DNA of 64,000 bases from Leisingera daeponensis DSM 23529 (GCF_000473145.1 NZ_KI421500.1:682225-746224), one strand, 5' to 3'; shown: positions 45,049 to 54,025, counted from the first letter of the stretch. The notes: generated from the letters alone by a model not told the origin. Numbers and translations are program-made.

Positions 45049-47532
45049 ATGCTTCACGGGTTTCCATCGGTGCCGCGCTGGGTGCTGGCCCTGGTGCTGG
45101 CCGCCGCCGCCGTTCTGGCAGCGCAATCGGTGCGGCTGGGCCATCAGGTTCTGCAGGAGCTGAAAGAGCTGTCGACAGCGGCCACAGACAACATGCAATG
45201 GAACCTGTCCCAGGCCGAGGTGGAGCATCTGAAGCTGCAGACCGCGGTGCTGACGGCGCGCAAGGCTGAAGATCTGCCCCGGCTGCGGCGCCAGTTCGAT
45301 ATCTATTACAGCCGGATCGCGACCTTCCGCGAAAGCCCGCTGTTCGAGGACCTGCGCCGCAGCCAGGGCGGGGCGGGCCTGTTGCAGCAGATGCAGGGCC
45401 GTCTGGACCGGATGGCGGCCGTGGTGGACAGCGGCGATCAGGCGCTCTTGGGCGGTTTGCCGAAGCTGGCAGCAGAGCTGAACGCAAACAGCAAGGACGT
45501 GCGCGAGCTGGCGTTGTTCGGGGTTGTCCTGCAGGTGGACGATACCAAGGACAAGCGGCTGCAGCTTTTCACCATCCTCTACCGTCTGGGCTGGGTGGTC
45601 CTGGCGTTGGTGCTGGCGCTGGCGCTGGCGGCGCTGCTGCTTGGGCGGCTGTACCGCAAGGGGCGTGAGATGGCGATCGAGCGCAGCCGGGCTGCGGCGC
45701 GGATGGAGGCGATGATTGCGTCCTCGCTGGACGCGATCCTGGTGGTCGGCGCCGACGGGCGGATCCAGGCCTTTAATGGTGCGGCGGAATCGGTCTTTGG
45801 CTACAGCCGCGAGGAGGCGGTCGGCCAGCCGATGGTTAACCTGATCGTGCCGGACCACCTGCAGGAGGCGCATAAGGCCGGCATGAAGCGCTTTTTGCGA
45901 ACCGGTGAGACGCGGGTTGCAGGCAAGGGGCGGCTGCAGCTGGAGGCGCGGCGCAAATCCGGGGAGCTGTTCCCGGTGGAGCTCTCCGTTTCGGTCAGCC
46001 AGTCAGGCTCCGAAATGGTATTTGTCAGCTTCCTGCGCGACATATCGGAGCGGATCGAGGTGGAAGAGGAGCTGCGGCGGGCCCGGGATGACGCCTTGGC
46101 GGGCGAGCGGGCCAAGCACAACCTCTTGACGGTCATGAGCCATGAGATGCGCACGCCGCTGACCGGGGTGCTGGGCGCCATCGACCTGATTGAGGGCACC
46201 GGGCTGACACAGGAGCAGCGCCGCTATCTGCGGGCCATGCGGGTTTCGGGCGAATTGCTGCTGCATCATGTCAATGACGTGCTGGAATTGTCGCGGCTGG
46301 AGTCCGGAGCCGATTCTGAAAAACTGCGGATATTCGATCTGGATGAGCTGGTGAGCGGCCTGGTCGAGAGCCAGCAGGCCAGCGCCAAGGGCCAGGGAAT
46401 CGACCTGTCGCTGCATTGCAGCCTGGGTGGACAACCGGTGGTCGCCGGCCGCCCCCGCGCCGTCCAGCAGGTGCTGTTGAACCTGATCGGCAACGCCCTG
46501 AAATTCACCAGAGAGGGGGCCGTCAGCGTTGACGTGATGCGTCTGTCCGACGGTGAAACGGTGGAATTCAGCGTAGCGGACACTGGCCAGGGCATTGCGC
46601 CGGAGGATCTGGACCGGATCTTTGAGGACTTTATCACGCTGGACGCCAGCTATGGCCGCGGCAGCGAGGGCACCGGTCTGGGGCTGGCGATCACCAAGCG
46701 CCTGGTGGAGGCGATGGGCGGCACCATCACCTGCGAGAGCGAGCCGGGCGAAGGCAGCCTGTTCACCATTTCGCTGGCGCTGCCCCCCGCCAAGGCGCCG
46801 CCGCGGCAGGCCGAACAGGACAAGCCGCGCAACAAGGGCGCCTGCCGCCTGCTGATCGCGGAAGACAATGACATCAACCGCGAGCTGCTGGCCACGCTGC
46901 TGAGCCAGGAGGGCCATCAGGTCACTGCCGTGCCGGGCGGTGCCGAGGCGGTGGAGGCGGCCGAAGCGGGGCGCTTCGATCTGATTCTGATGGATATCAG
47001 CATGCCGGAGGTGGACGGAATTGAGGCGCTGCGCCGGATCCGCGCCGGGCAGTTTGCCGAAGGGACCGATATCGTCGCGCTGACGGCCCATGCTGCGGCC
47101 GAGGATCACGCCCGCATTCTGGAGGCCGGGTTTGCCGAAGTGCTGACCAAACCGGTCAACAAGGCGGAGCTTGCCGATGTGATTGCGCGCCGGGCTGGAG
47201 GCGGGGTCAAGGCGCTGCCCAGAACCGAGTCCGACATCCACCAGTTCTTCGAGGCTCTGGGGGCGGAGCGGGCGCGCAGTTTCCTGGTGTCGTTCTGCGA
47301 GGAGGTGACCCGGTTGCAGGGCGCGCTGCAGACCTCCGCGGCGCTGGAGGACCCGCAGCGCAAGGAGGCGCACAGGCTGGCAGGATCGGCTGCGGTGCTG
47401 GGGCTGTCGGATCTGCGCCGCGCAATGCTGGCCATCGAAAAGGCAGAGCTGGGAGAGGACCCGCCGCTGGCACCGTTTCAGCAGGCCTGGGCCAGCGCCG
47501 AAATGATCCTGGCGCCGCATCTGGTCTCCTGA
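45049..47532 (+). CDS. Hybrid sensor histidine kinase (PAS-HisKA-HATPase-REC-Hpt)
   Basis: The 827-residue inner-membrane kinase has TM1 (about 11-26), a periplasmic helical sensor (27-180) and TM2 (183-204). A PAS domain follows (222-335, SLDAILVVGADGRIQAFNGA). HisKA has His365 in VMSHEMRTPLTG, HATPase has NLIGNALKFT, DTGQGIAP and GTGLGLAI, the receiver has Asp649 in LILMDISMPEVDG, and a C-terminal Hpt has His775 in KEAHRLAGSAAVLG. All relay residues are present (His-Asp-His), so phosphate can pass to the divergent LuxR regulator. The sensor partner is probably the upstream periplasmic protein. Confidence 0.95.
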   Translation: MLHGFPSVPRWVLALVLAAAAVLAAQSVRLGHQVLQELKELSTAATDNMQWNLSQAEVEHLKLQTAVLTARKAEDLPRLRRQFDIYYSRIATFRESPLFEDLRRSQGGAGLLQQMQGRLDRMAAVVDSGDQALLGGLPKLAAELNANSKDVRELALFGVVLQVDDTKDKRLQLFTILYRLGWVVLALVLALALAALLLGRLYRKGREMAIERSRAAARMEAMIASSLDAILVVGADGRIQAFNGAAESVFGYSREEAVGQPMVNLIVPDHLQEAHKAGMKRFLRTGETRVAGKGRLQLEARRKSGELFPVELSVSVSQSGSEMVFVSFLRDISERIEVEEELRRARDDALAGERAKHNLLTVMSHEMRTPLTGVLGAIDLIEGTGLTQEQRRYLRAMRVSGELLLHHVNDVLELSRLESGADSEKLRIFDLDELVSGLVESQQASAKGQGIDLSLHCSLGGQPVVAGRPRAVQQVLLNLIGNALKFTREGAVSVDVMRLSDGETVEFSVADTGQGIAPEDLDRIFEDFITLDASYGRGSEGTGLGLAITKRLVEAMGGTITCESEPGEGSLFTISLALPPAKAPPRQAEQDKPRNKGACRLLIAEDNDINRELLATLLSQEGHQVTAVPGGAEAVEAAEAGRFDLILMDISMPEVDGIEALRRIRAGQFAEGTDIVALTAHAAAEDHARILEAGFAEVLTKPVNKAELADVIARRAGGGVKALPRTESDIHQFFEALGAERARSFLVSFCEEVTRLQGALQTSAALEDPQRKEAHRLAGSAAVLGLSDLRRAMLAIEKAELGEDPPLAPFQQAWASAEMILAPHLVS

Positions 47533-47608
47533 AGGCAGGACGGCAAAGCTTGGCGGGGCGTTGGTGTGCGGTGCCGGGGGCAGGCAAGGCTGAGCAGTTG
47601 AACCAAAC

Positions 47609-47642
47609 CAAAAGGGGTCAAAGCATTTCTGCTTTGACCCCT
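47609..47642 (-). terminator. Terminator of the first tRNA-Asn
   Basis: On the minus strand AGGGGTCAAAGCA and TGCTTTGACCCCT form a perfect 13-bp stem with a GAAA tetraloop, then TTTGGTTTGG, 8 bp after the CCA end. Confidence 0.88.
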
Positions 47643-47649
47643 GTAAATC

Positions 47650-47724
47650 TGGCTCCGGCGGTAGGGATCGAACCTACGACCAATTGATTAACAGTCAACT
47701 GCTCTACCGCTGAGCTACGCCGGA
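47650..47724 (-). tRNA. tRNA-Asn (anticodon GTT), copy 1
   Basis: The cloverleaf has acceptor TCCGGCG/CGCCGGA, D-arm AGCTCAGCGGTAGAGC, anticodon loop CTGTTAA, T-loop GGTTCGATCCC and an encoded CCA. It is identical over 75 bases to the copy at 48003-48077. Confidence 0.98.
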
Positions 47725-47735
47725 ATGTGAGGCGT

Positions 47736-47765
47736 CGTATAAGAGTTCCAACCTGGGGCGTCCAG
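47736..47765 (-). promoter_or_regulatory. Promoter of tRNA-Asn copy 1
   Basis: CTGGAC (-35, 47760-47765) and TATACG (-10, 47736-47741) are spaced by 18 bp, 11 bp before the tRNA 5' end. The same boxes and spacing occur before copy 2 although the spacer differs. Confidence 0.75.
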
Positions 47766-48002
47766 AGGAAAATTTGCTTTTGGGGCGATTTTTTTGTGCC
47801 CGCTTTCCGGCAGGGTGTGCAGGCTGTCGAGAGGCGGAAATCCAGGCGCTTCGGGGCTGTGGAAAGGGCTGGTGCGGCGGCAGCGCTGGCGGTTGCACCC
47901 TGCGGAGGGCCGGCCGTGGCGGGCCGGAAAACTCTGGAAGCACGCACAGGCAAAAACCGGCACTGCACAGCCTAAGGGCCTGTTTTCAGGTGGTTTTGAA
48001 AA

Positions 48003-48077
48003 TGGCTCCGGCGGTAGGGATCGAACCTACGACCAATTGATTAACAGTCAACTGCTCTACCGCTGAGCTACGCCGGA
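48003..48077 (-). tRNA. tRNA-Asn (anticodon GTT), copy 2
   Basis: This is identical to copy 1, 278 bp upstream of it in transcription direction, with encoded CCA. The spacer between the copies is unrelated to its counterpart except in the promoter boxes. Confidence 0.98.
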
Positions 48078-48088
48078 ACGGTCCGTGC

Positions 48089-48118
48089 CGTATAGCGTTC
48101 CCCGGATAGGGCGTCCAG
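48089..48118 (-). promoter_or_regulatory. Promoter of tRNA-Asn copy 2
   Basis: CTGGAC (48113-48118) and TATACG (48089-48094), 18-bp spacer, identical in layout to the promoter of copy 1. A GGACGCCC extension of the -35 region is shared too. Confidence 0.75.
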
Positions 48119-48146
48119 AGGCCGGAGGGATTTTTTTGAAAAAAAA

Positions 48147-49064
48147 TCAGCCGCCGCACCGCGCGAAGACAGCTGCGGCGGACAGGGTTTCCTGCGGTGC
48201 CGCCAGGCCGCGGCCGCTGAGGTCCACGAGATGGGCAAAGACGTTGCGCTCCGCCGCCTTCAGCAGGGCAGGCGGGGTTTCGGTGTAGATCTGCTCCGCC
48301 AGGGCGCGGGCGGTGGCGGGGGCTTGCCCCAGCGCCTGCAAAATCGCGGCCTCGCGCGATTGACGGTGCGCAATCAGCCAGTCGAGCCGCCCGGCGGGGT
48401 CCGTGACCGGCGCGCCGTGGCCGGGATGGAACACCCGCCAGCTGCGCTGGCGCAGGCGGCGGCAGGAGGCCATGAAATCGGTGAGATCGCCATCCGGCGG
48501 CGATACCAGCGAACTGGCCCAGCCCATCACGTGATCCGCGGTGAAGCAGGTGTCATTCCAGGCCAGCGCGATATGGTTGCCTAGATGGCCTGGCGTGTGA
48601 ATCACCTCCAGGTCCCAGCCATCACCGCCGATCACGTCGCTGTCGCGGACGGTGATGTCCGGGGCAAACCCTGTGTCGATGCCTTCACCGCCTTCGGCCA
48701 GCCCGCTGGCGGCCAGCTCGGACATGACGGCGCTGCGGCCCGCGCCCGCGCCGCCAAAGGCATAGACCGGCGCGCCGGTGGCCTGGCTCAGTCCGCGCGC
48801 CAGCGGCGAGTGATCCAGATGGCTGTGGGTCACGATAATATGGGTGATCCGCTGACCGGGCTGGACGGCGGCGAGAATCGCGTCCAGATGTGGCGCAGAG
48901 TCCGGCCCCGGGTCTATGACTGCCAGGCCGCTGCTGCCGATCAGATAGGTGTTGGTGCCGCGAAAGGTCATCGGAGACGGATTCGGGGCCAGGATGCGGC
49001 GCAGGCCGGGGTCCAGCTCAACGGCGAGGCCGGGCTGCGGATTAAAGTCGTCTGCTGCATTCAT
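48147..49064 (-). CDS. MBL-fold metallo-hydrolase (LACTB2/glyoxalase-like)
   Basis: The 305-residue protein has THSHLDHSPLARGL as zinc motif, IHTPGHLGNHIAL, CFTADHVMGWASSLVSPPDGDL and FHPGHGAPV. A C-terminal winged-helix-like tail (LAEQIYTETPPALLKAAERNVFAHLVDL) is typical of the LACTB2 subgroup, some of which are nucleases or thioesterases. There is no signal peptide. It is divergent from the EnvZ-like kinase gene with an 83-bp gap. Confidence 0.9.
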   Translation of the reverse strand: MNAADDFNPQPGLAVELDPGLRRILAPNPSPMTFRGTNTYLIGSSGLAVIDPGPDSAPHLDAILAAVQPGQRITHIIVTHSHLDHSPLARGLSQATGAPVYAFGGAGAGRSAVMSELAASGLAEGGEGIDTGFAPDITVRDSDVIGGDGWDLEVIHTPGHLGNHIALAWNDTCFTADHVMGWASSLVSPPDGDLTDFMASCRRLRQRSWRVFHPGHGAPVTDPAGRLDWLIAHRQSREAAILQALGQAPATARALAEQIYTETPPALLKAAERNVFAHLVDLSGRGLAAPQETLSAAAVFARCGG

Positions 49065-49147
49065 GGTCTTGCACCGCTGTTGATTTCCTGCACTGATGCG
49101 CCGCCGGACGTCTTTTCTCTTTTCCTGGCGCCCTATAGGCTTAGCCC

Positions 49148-50467
49148 ATGTCCTTCAATTGGCTCAAACGTTATATGCCGCGCAGCCTTTACGCCCGGGC
49201 GGCCCTGATCCTGGTGGTGCCGATCGTGGCGCTGCAGATCGTGGTCTCGGTTGTGTTCATCAAGCGGGATCTGGAGGATGTGACCGTGCAGATGACCGCC
49301 ACCATCCAGCGCGAGCTGGAACTGCTGCGGCAGGTGGCGGAAGCGGCGCCGGATCAGGAGACGGCGCTGGCACAGATGGCGCCGCTGCTGCAGCCGCTGA
49401 ACATGCAGGCGCGGTATCTGGCGCCCGGGGCGCCGCTGCCAAAGGACCAGTTTGGCCTGATCGAGTTTTCCGGCCGGGTGGTGCGCGACGAACTGGAGAA
49501 AACCTTCCCGGGTTTCCTGGCAGCACGGTTTCCGGCCGACCGCAGGGCGCTGGTCTATTTCGGCACTGCGCACGGGCTGGTCGAGCTGAGCTTTGACCGC
49601 CGCCGCCTGACCGCCGCGGCACCGCATCAGCTGATTGTCACCATGCTGCTGTTTGGCTTCCTGATGATGATGATCTCCTTTCTGTACATGCGCAACCAGC
49701 TGCGCCCGATCAAGCGGCTGGCCGATGCGGCGGAGGCCTTTGGCCGCGGGCGGGTGGTGCCTTACTCGCCCAGCGGAGCCACCGAGGTGCGCGCGGCCGG
49801 CAGCGCGTTTCTGGATATGCGGGGACGGATCGAGCGGCAGATCGAACAGCGCACACTGATGCTGTCCGGCGTGAGCCATGACCTGCGCACGCCGCTGACG
49901 CGGATGAAGCTGGAGCTGGCGATGCTGGACGAGGAAGACGCCGCGCCGATGCTGCGCGACGTCGACGAAATGCAGGCGCTGCTGGATGCGTTTCTGGATT
50001 TTTCCCGCGGTGCCGCGGTGAGCGAGCCGGAACCGGTGGACCCCCACGAATTGGTCCGCATCATCATCGCCGACTGGCAGCGTCAGGAAAACCAGGTCTC
50101 CCTGGGCGAGATGAGCGGAGCAGGCGAAGTGATGCTGCGCCGCCAGCCGGTGCGCCGGGCGGTCGAAAACCTGATTTCCAATGCCGTGCGCTATGGCACA
50201 AGGGCGCGGGTTTCGGTGGCGCTGACGGAGCGGTCCCTGCGCATCCGGGTTGAAGACGACGGTCCTGGCATCCCGCCGGAGCAGCGCGGCGATGCGATCC
50301 GGCCCTTTACCCGGCTGGATCCGGCCCGCAATCAGAACCGCGGCTCCGGTGTCGGCCTTGGTCTGGCCATCGTGGCGGACACTGCGCGCGCCCATGGCGG
50401 CACGCTGCGGCTGGGGGAAAGCCCAGACTTGGGCGGCTTGCAGGCCGATATCGTTATCGCGCGCTGA
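49148..50467 (+). CDS. EnvZ-like sensor histidine kinase
   Basis: The 439-residue inner-membrane kinase has TM1 (15-37), a periplasmic domain of about 115 residues, TM2 (157-178), HAMP (RNQLRPIKRLADAAEAFGRG), HisKA with His244 in LSGVSHDLRTPLTRMK and HATPase with NLISNAVRYG, EDDGPGIPPEQ and GSGVGLGLAIV. It matches the EnvZ branch that senses osmolarity through an OmpR regulator. No response regulator gene lies next to it, so its partner must be encoded elsewhere. Confidence 0.92.
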   Translation: MSFNWLKRYMPRSLYARAALILVVPIVALQIVVSVVFIKRDLEDVTVQMTATIQRELELLRQVAEAAPDQETALAQMAPLLQPLNMQARYLAPGAPLPKDQFGLIEFSGRVVRDELEKTFPGFLAARFPADRRALVYFGTAHGLVELSFDRRRLTAAAPHQLIVTMLLFGFLMMMISFLYMRNQLRPIKRLADAAEAFGRGRVVPYSPSGATEVRAAGSAFLDMRGRIERQIEQRTLMLSGVSHDLRTPLTRMKLELAMLDEEDAAPMLRDVDEMQALLDAFLDFSRGAAVSEPEPVDPHELVRIIIADWQRQENQVSLGEMSGAGEVMLRRQPVRRAVENLISNAVRYGTRARVSVALTERSLRIRVEDDGPGIPPEQRGDAIRPFTRLDPARNQNRGSGVGLGLAIVADTARAHGGTLRLGESPDLGGLQADIVIAR

Positions 50468-50720
50468 TCCGGCGGCCAGGGTATTGCCCTGTTGCCGGGA
50501 TCCCTTGTGCCCCGGGACTGCCGGTCCTGACGCAATTCGGTGCCGAAAGATCTGCCGTTTTCAGACCGGCCCGGTCACCAGCTGCCGCAGCGGTCTGGAA
50601 CGCCCGGCCGCGCATCGCACAGCTATCAAACCGCGCTGGCGGGCGGCATCTGCGGCAGCGGGGGGCTTGGGGCCAGTGAGCGGAGATTGCAGGCCGCGTC
50701 CGGTGCTGTGGCGGAAGAAT

Positions 50721-50796
50721 TGGTAGGCCCGGCAGGATTCGAACCTGCAACCAAAGCGTTATGAGCGCTCTGCTCTAACCGTTGAGCTACAGGCCC
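50721..50796 (-). tRNA. tRNA with CAT anticodon (elongator Met or Ile2)
   Basis: A 76-base gene with encoded CCA, D-arm AGCTCAACGGTTAGAGC, anticodon loop CTCATAA and T-arm CAGGTTCGAATCCTG. The acceptor stem has an unusual G1-U72 pair. CAT tRNAs can be Met, fMet or lysidine-modified Ile2. The D-arm and TTGGTTGC variable region look closer to Ile2, but the call is not certain; it is not an initiator (no GGG/CCC anticodon stem). Confidence 0.9.
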
Positions 50797-50833
50797 GCCA
50801 CAGTTTCGTGGTTAGGAAATGGGATGGGAGAGG

Positions 50834-51769
50834 TCAAGCGGTGATTGCTCGGGCACCCGGTGTTTTTGCAGGACGGTCCCGACGCAGGGCCTCAAGCCGG
50901 GCGACGGTGTTTTCGATGGTCAGATCCCGGCGGCGGTCCGGGGTGTGCCGGGACGGGTAGACGGCAAAAACCTCCTTCAGCGGCGCGTCATAGCCGGGCA
51001 GCACCTGCTCATATTCGCCAGAAGCCAGCTGGGCTTCGGCCATGAAACGCGGCACACGGGTATAGCCGGAGCCCGAGCTGACCGCCCGCATGATCAGGTC
51101 AGGATCATCTGCGGTAAAGCCGACCCGCACCGGGGCCGGGTATTCACGGCCATCGCGGCGCAGAGGAATAAACCCTTTGGTCTGATCCTCGTGGTGCTGG
51201 ATAAACTTGAGGCGCTGCAGCTCCTCGGGTTTTTGCGGCCGGCCTTCGCGGTTCAGATATTCCGGGGTGGCGATGAGCACGGTTTCCATGACCGAGATTT
51301 TGCGGCCAAAACCATCGGTATCCCCCAACTGGCCGGTGCGGATGGCCAGATCATACCCCTCGCGCACCACGTCGACCAGCCGGTCTTCCAGCCGCATCAC
51401 GATATTGAGGTCGGGATTTTCCCGGTCCATGTCCATCAGCATCGGGCCGATCACGCTGCGGCCCAGAAAGGAATTTACGCTGATGCGGAACGTGCCGGAT
51501 ACGCTGCCCTCCAGCGCGTCCAGTTCGGCTATCATCCTGTTGTAGCCTGTCAGCAGCAGCTGGGCATGGCTGTAAATCATGTCGCCCGCGCGGGTGGCGT
51601 GGATGCCCTTGGCGGTGCGGTGCAGCAGCTGCTGCCCGATCAGGCTTTCCAGCTGCTTGATCTGCTGGCTTACGGCGGATTGGGTGATGCCGCGGCGCTG
51701 GGCTGCCTTGTTCAGGCTGCCTTCGTCCAGGGCGATCGCAAAGGTTTCTAACAGGGTCAATCGGTCCAT
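50834..51769 (-). CDS. LysR family transcriptional regulator
   Basis: The 311-residue protein has an N-terminal winged helix (FAIALDEGSLNKAAQRRGITQSAVSQQIKQLE) and a periplasmic-binding-protein-like effector domain (about 90-295; FRISVNSFLGRSVIG, YDLAIRTG, SGSGYTRVPRFM). It is divergent from a Tat-exported metallo-hydrolase with an inverted repeat between them, so that gene is the likely target along with autoregulation. The effector is unknown. Confidence 0.93.
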   Translation of the reverse strand: MDRLTLLETFAIALDEGSLNKAAQRRGITQSAVSQQIKQLESLIGQQLLHRTAKGIHATRAGDMIYSHAQLLLTGYNRMIAELDALEGSVSGTFRISVNSFLGRSVIGPMLMDMDRENPDLNIVMRLEDRLVDVVREGYDLAIRTGQLGDTDGFGRKISVMETVLIATPEYLNREGRPQKPEELQRLKFIQHHEDQTKGFIPLRRDGREYPAPVRVGFTADDPDLIMRAVSSGSGYTRVPRFMAEAQLASGEYEQVLPGYDAPLKEVFAVYPSRHTPDRRRDLTIENTVARLEALRRDRPAKTPGARAITA

Positions 51770-51781
51770 CGTTTACCTATA

Positions 51782-51806
51782 AGCAATAGTGATAACAGGT
51801 ATTGCT
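51782..51806. promoter_or_regulatory. Candidate LysR operator, AGCAATA-N11-TATTGCT
   Basis: A perfect 7-bp inverted repeat with an 11-bp spacer starts 12 bp from the lysR ATG and ends 82 bp before the metallo-hydrolase ATG. It fits the symmetric recognition sites of LysR proteins in divergent gene pairs. Confidence 0.65.
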
Positions 51807-51888
51807 GCTGCTGGGCTGCAAGTGCCGGAGAAGCCGGATTATCTGCGGTTTGCAGGGAAATTCTTCCCAGCGCATATCGGAGTTTCTT

Positions 51889-52866
51889 ATGACAATCAAT
51901 CGCAGAGCATTTCTGAACGGCCTGGCAGCAGTCCCGGCCGCTGCACTGGCAGCGGGGAGCCCCGGGCACGCCGCCGCCCTTGCAGAAGGTGGCGCGGCGG
52001 TCTTGCCTGCCATCCACCGCTTCAACCTTGGCGACGCCAGAATCACGGTGCTGCTGGACGGGCATATCCCTCTCGGAACGCAGCTGTTCAATGGCTATGA
52101 CGCGGACAGCGCAGGGGCGGTGCTGGCTGGCGGGCTGCACCGGTTGCAAAATGGGGCGTTGCAGGTCCCGGTCAACGGTTATCTGGTTGAACGCGGGGGG
52201 CGGAGAACCCTGATTGATACCGGGACGGCGCAGCTTATGGGGCCGGGACTGGGGGCGCTGGGCGCCGGCCTGGCTGCGGCGGGCGCGGCGCCGGAGAGCA
52301 TTGATACCGTTCTTCTGACCCATATGCACCCCGATCATTCCGGCGGGCTCGCCGCAGAGGACGGCACAGCGGTCTTCTCTAGCGCTGAACTGGTGGTGGC
52401 GCAGCGGGAATGGGATTTCTGGCATGATGACGCCATCATGGCCGGCGTGCCGGAAGGCAGCCGCGGGTTCTTTGAGATGGCCCGCCGCTCAGTTGCGCCT
52501 TATGCGGGCCGGCTGAAGCTGCTGCGGGGCGAGGGCGAAGCCGCCCCCGGCTTCACCGCGCTGGAATTGCCAGGCCACACGCCGGGCCATACAGGTTTCA
52601 TGCTGGATGCAGACAGCGAGGGGCTGTTGTTCTGGGGTGACATCATCCACAGCACAGCGTTGCAGTTTGCGCTGCCGGAATGGACCATCGCCTTTGACAC
52701 AGATCCGGCGCAAACGGTGGAGACCCGGCGGCGGATGCTGGACCGTGCCGCCGCAGATAATCTTCTGGTCACCGGCGCGCATATCGACTTCCCGGCTCTG
52801 GGCCGGGTGCTGCGTCACGGCGATGCCTTTGCCTATCAGGCGGCACCCTGGCAATTCGGCCTTTGA
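51889..52866 (+). CDS. Tat-exported MBL-fold metallo-hydrolase
   Basis: The 325-residue precursor has a twin-arginine signal, INRRAFLNGLAAVPAAALAA. The metallo-beta-lactamase domain has THMHPDHSGGL (zinc ligands), ELPGHTPGHTGFML, FWGDIIHS and GAHIDFPALG. It resembles the quorum-quenching lactonase/MhqP-like group, but the substrate is not established. The start MTINRRAFL was chosen since it gives the Tat motif; longer frames break it. Regulation by the divergent LysR gene is likely. Confidence 0.88.
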   Translation: MTINRRAFLNGLAAVPAAALAAGSPGHAAALAEGGAAVLPAIHRFNLGDARITVLLDGHIPLGTQLFNGYDADSAGAVLAGGLHRLQNGALQVPVNGYLVERGGRRTLIDTGTAQLMGPGLGALGAGLAAAGAAPESIDTVLLTHMHPDHSGGLAAEDGTAVFSSAELVVAQREWDFWHDDAIMAGVPEGSRGFFEMARRSVAPYAGRLKLLRGEGEAAPGFTALELPGHTPGHTGFMLDADSEGLLFWGDIIHSTALQFALPEWTIAFDTDPAQTVETRRRMLDRAAADNLLVTGAHIDFPALGRVLRHGDAFAYQAAPWQFGL

Positions 52867-52880
52867 GACAGCAAAAAGAT

Positions 52881-52917
52881 GCACCGCCCCTCTTAATCGG
52901 GGGGCGGTGCAATCGCT
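52881..52917 (+). terminator. Terminator between the metallo-hydrolase gene and purM
   Basis: GCACCGCCCC pairs perfectly with GGGGCGGTGC around a 10-base loop; AATCGC then TTGTTT follow, so the T-run is weak. Confidence 0.7.
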
Positions 52918-52975
52918 TGTTTCCTTCTGTTCCGCCTTGCGCTAAAGGCTGCCGCAACGTGTTGGAAGGAGCCAA

Positions 52976-54025
52976 ATGATGACCAGCGGCAAGAACGGCC
53001 TGACCTATGCAGACGCAGGTGTGGACATTGATGCGGGCAACGCCCTGGTCGACCGGATCAAGCCGGCCGCCAAGCGCACCAACCGCCCCGGCGTGGCCAG
53101 CGGGCTGGGCGGGTTTGGCGCGCTGTTCGATCTGAAAGCCGCGGGTTACAGCGATCCGATCCTGGTCGGTGCCACCGATGGTGTCGGCACCAAACTGCGG
53201 ATCGCGATCGACACCGGCGTGGTGGATGGCGTTGGCATCGATCTGGTGGCGATGTGCGTCAACGACCTGGTGTGCCAGGGCGCTGAGCCGCTGTTCTTCC
53301 TCGACTATTTCGCGACCGGCAAGCTGGAAACCGACACCGCTGCCCGTATCATCGAGGGCATTGCCGAGGGCTGCGTGCGTTCCGGCTGCGCGCTGATCGG
53401 CGGTGAAACGGCAGAAATGCCGGGCATGTACCCCGAAGGCGATTTTGACCTTGCGGGCTTTGCCGTGGGCGCCATGGAACGCGGCTCTGCGCTGCCCGAA
53501 GGCGTGGTCGAGGGCGACGTTCTGCTGGGGCTGGCGTCGGACGGCGTGCATTCCAACGGCTATTCCCTGGTGCGCAAGCTGGTCGAGATCTCCGGCCTGG
53601 GCTGGGATGCGGACTGCCCGTTTGGCGAAGGCACCCTGGGCGCGGCGCTGCTGACCCCGACGCGCCTGTATGTCAAGCAGTGCCTGGCGGCGGTGCGGGC
53701 AGGGGGCGTGCATGCGCTGGCTCATATCACCGGCGGCGGCCTGACCGAGAATCTGCCGCGCGTGCTGCCCGAGGATCTGGGCGCAGACATCGACCTGAAC
53801 GCCTGGGAGCTGCCGCCTGTGTTCAAATGGATGGCAGAGACCGGCGGCATCGCCGAAGCGGAAATGCTCAAGACCTTCAACTGCGGCATTGGCATGATCC
53901 TGTCGGTGGCGGCGGACCGCGCCGATGAGCTGGTAAAGGTGCTGGAATCCGAAGGCGAGACCGTGACCCGTGTGGGCACCGTCACCAAAGGCGCCGGCAT
54001 GCGCTATTCGGGCAAGCTGCTGTGA
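52976..54025 (+). CDS. purM: Phosphoribosylformylglycinamidine cyclo-ligase
   Basis: The 349-residue AIR synthetase forms the imidazole ring in purine synthesis. It begins [73 protein letters not shown] and [16 protein letters not shown] are family hallmarks. AAGGAG lies 4 bases before the first of two adjacent ATGs. Its stop overlaps the GTG start of purN. Confidence 0.97.
   Translation: MMTSGKNGLTYADAGVDIDAGNALVDRIKPAAKRTNRPGVASGLGGFGALFDLKAAGYSDPILVGATDGVGTKLRIAIDTGVVDGVGIDLVAMCVNDLVCQGAEPLFFLDYFATGKLETDTAARIIEGIAEGCVRSGCALIGGETAEMPGMYPEGDFDLAGFAVGAMERGSALPEGVVEGDVLLGLASDGVHSNGYSLVRKLVEISGLGWDADCPFGEGTLGAALLTPTRLYVKQCLAAVRAGGVHALAHITGGGLTENLPRVLPEDLGADIDLNAWELPPVFKWMAETGGIAEAEMLKTFNCGIGMILSVAADRADELVKVLESEGETVTRVGTVTKGAGMRYSGKLL

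Noticed and set aside
47774..48066. Plus-strand open frames ending in GIEPTTN or RDRTYDQLINSQLLYR
   Set aside because: They read antisense through tRNA-Asn. These endings are well-known spurious protein C-termini produced by tRNA genes.
50540..50764. Open frame ending PAGFEPATKAL
   Set aside because: Same artefact: antisense read into the CAT tRNA gene.
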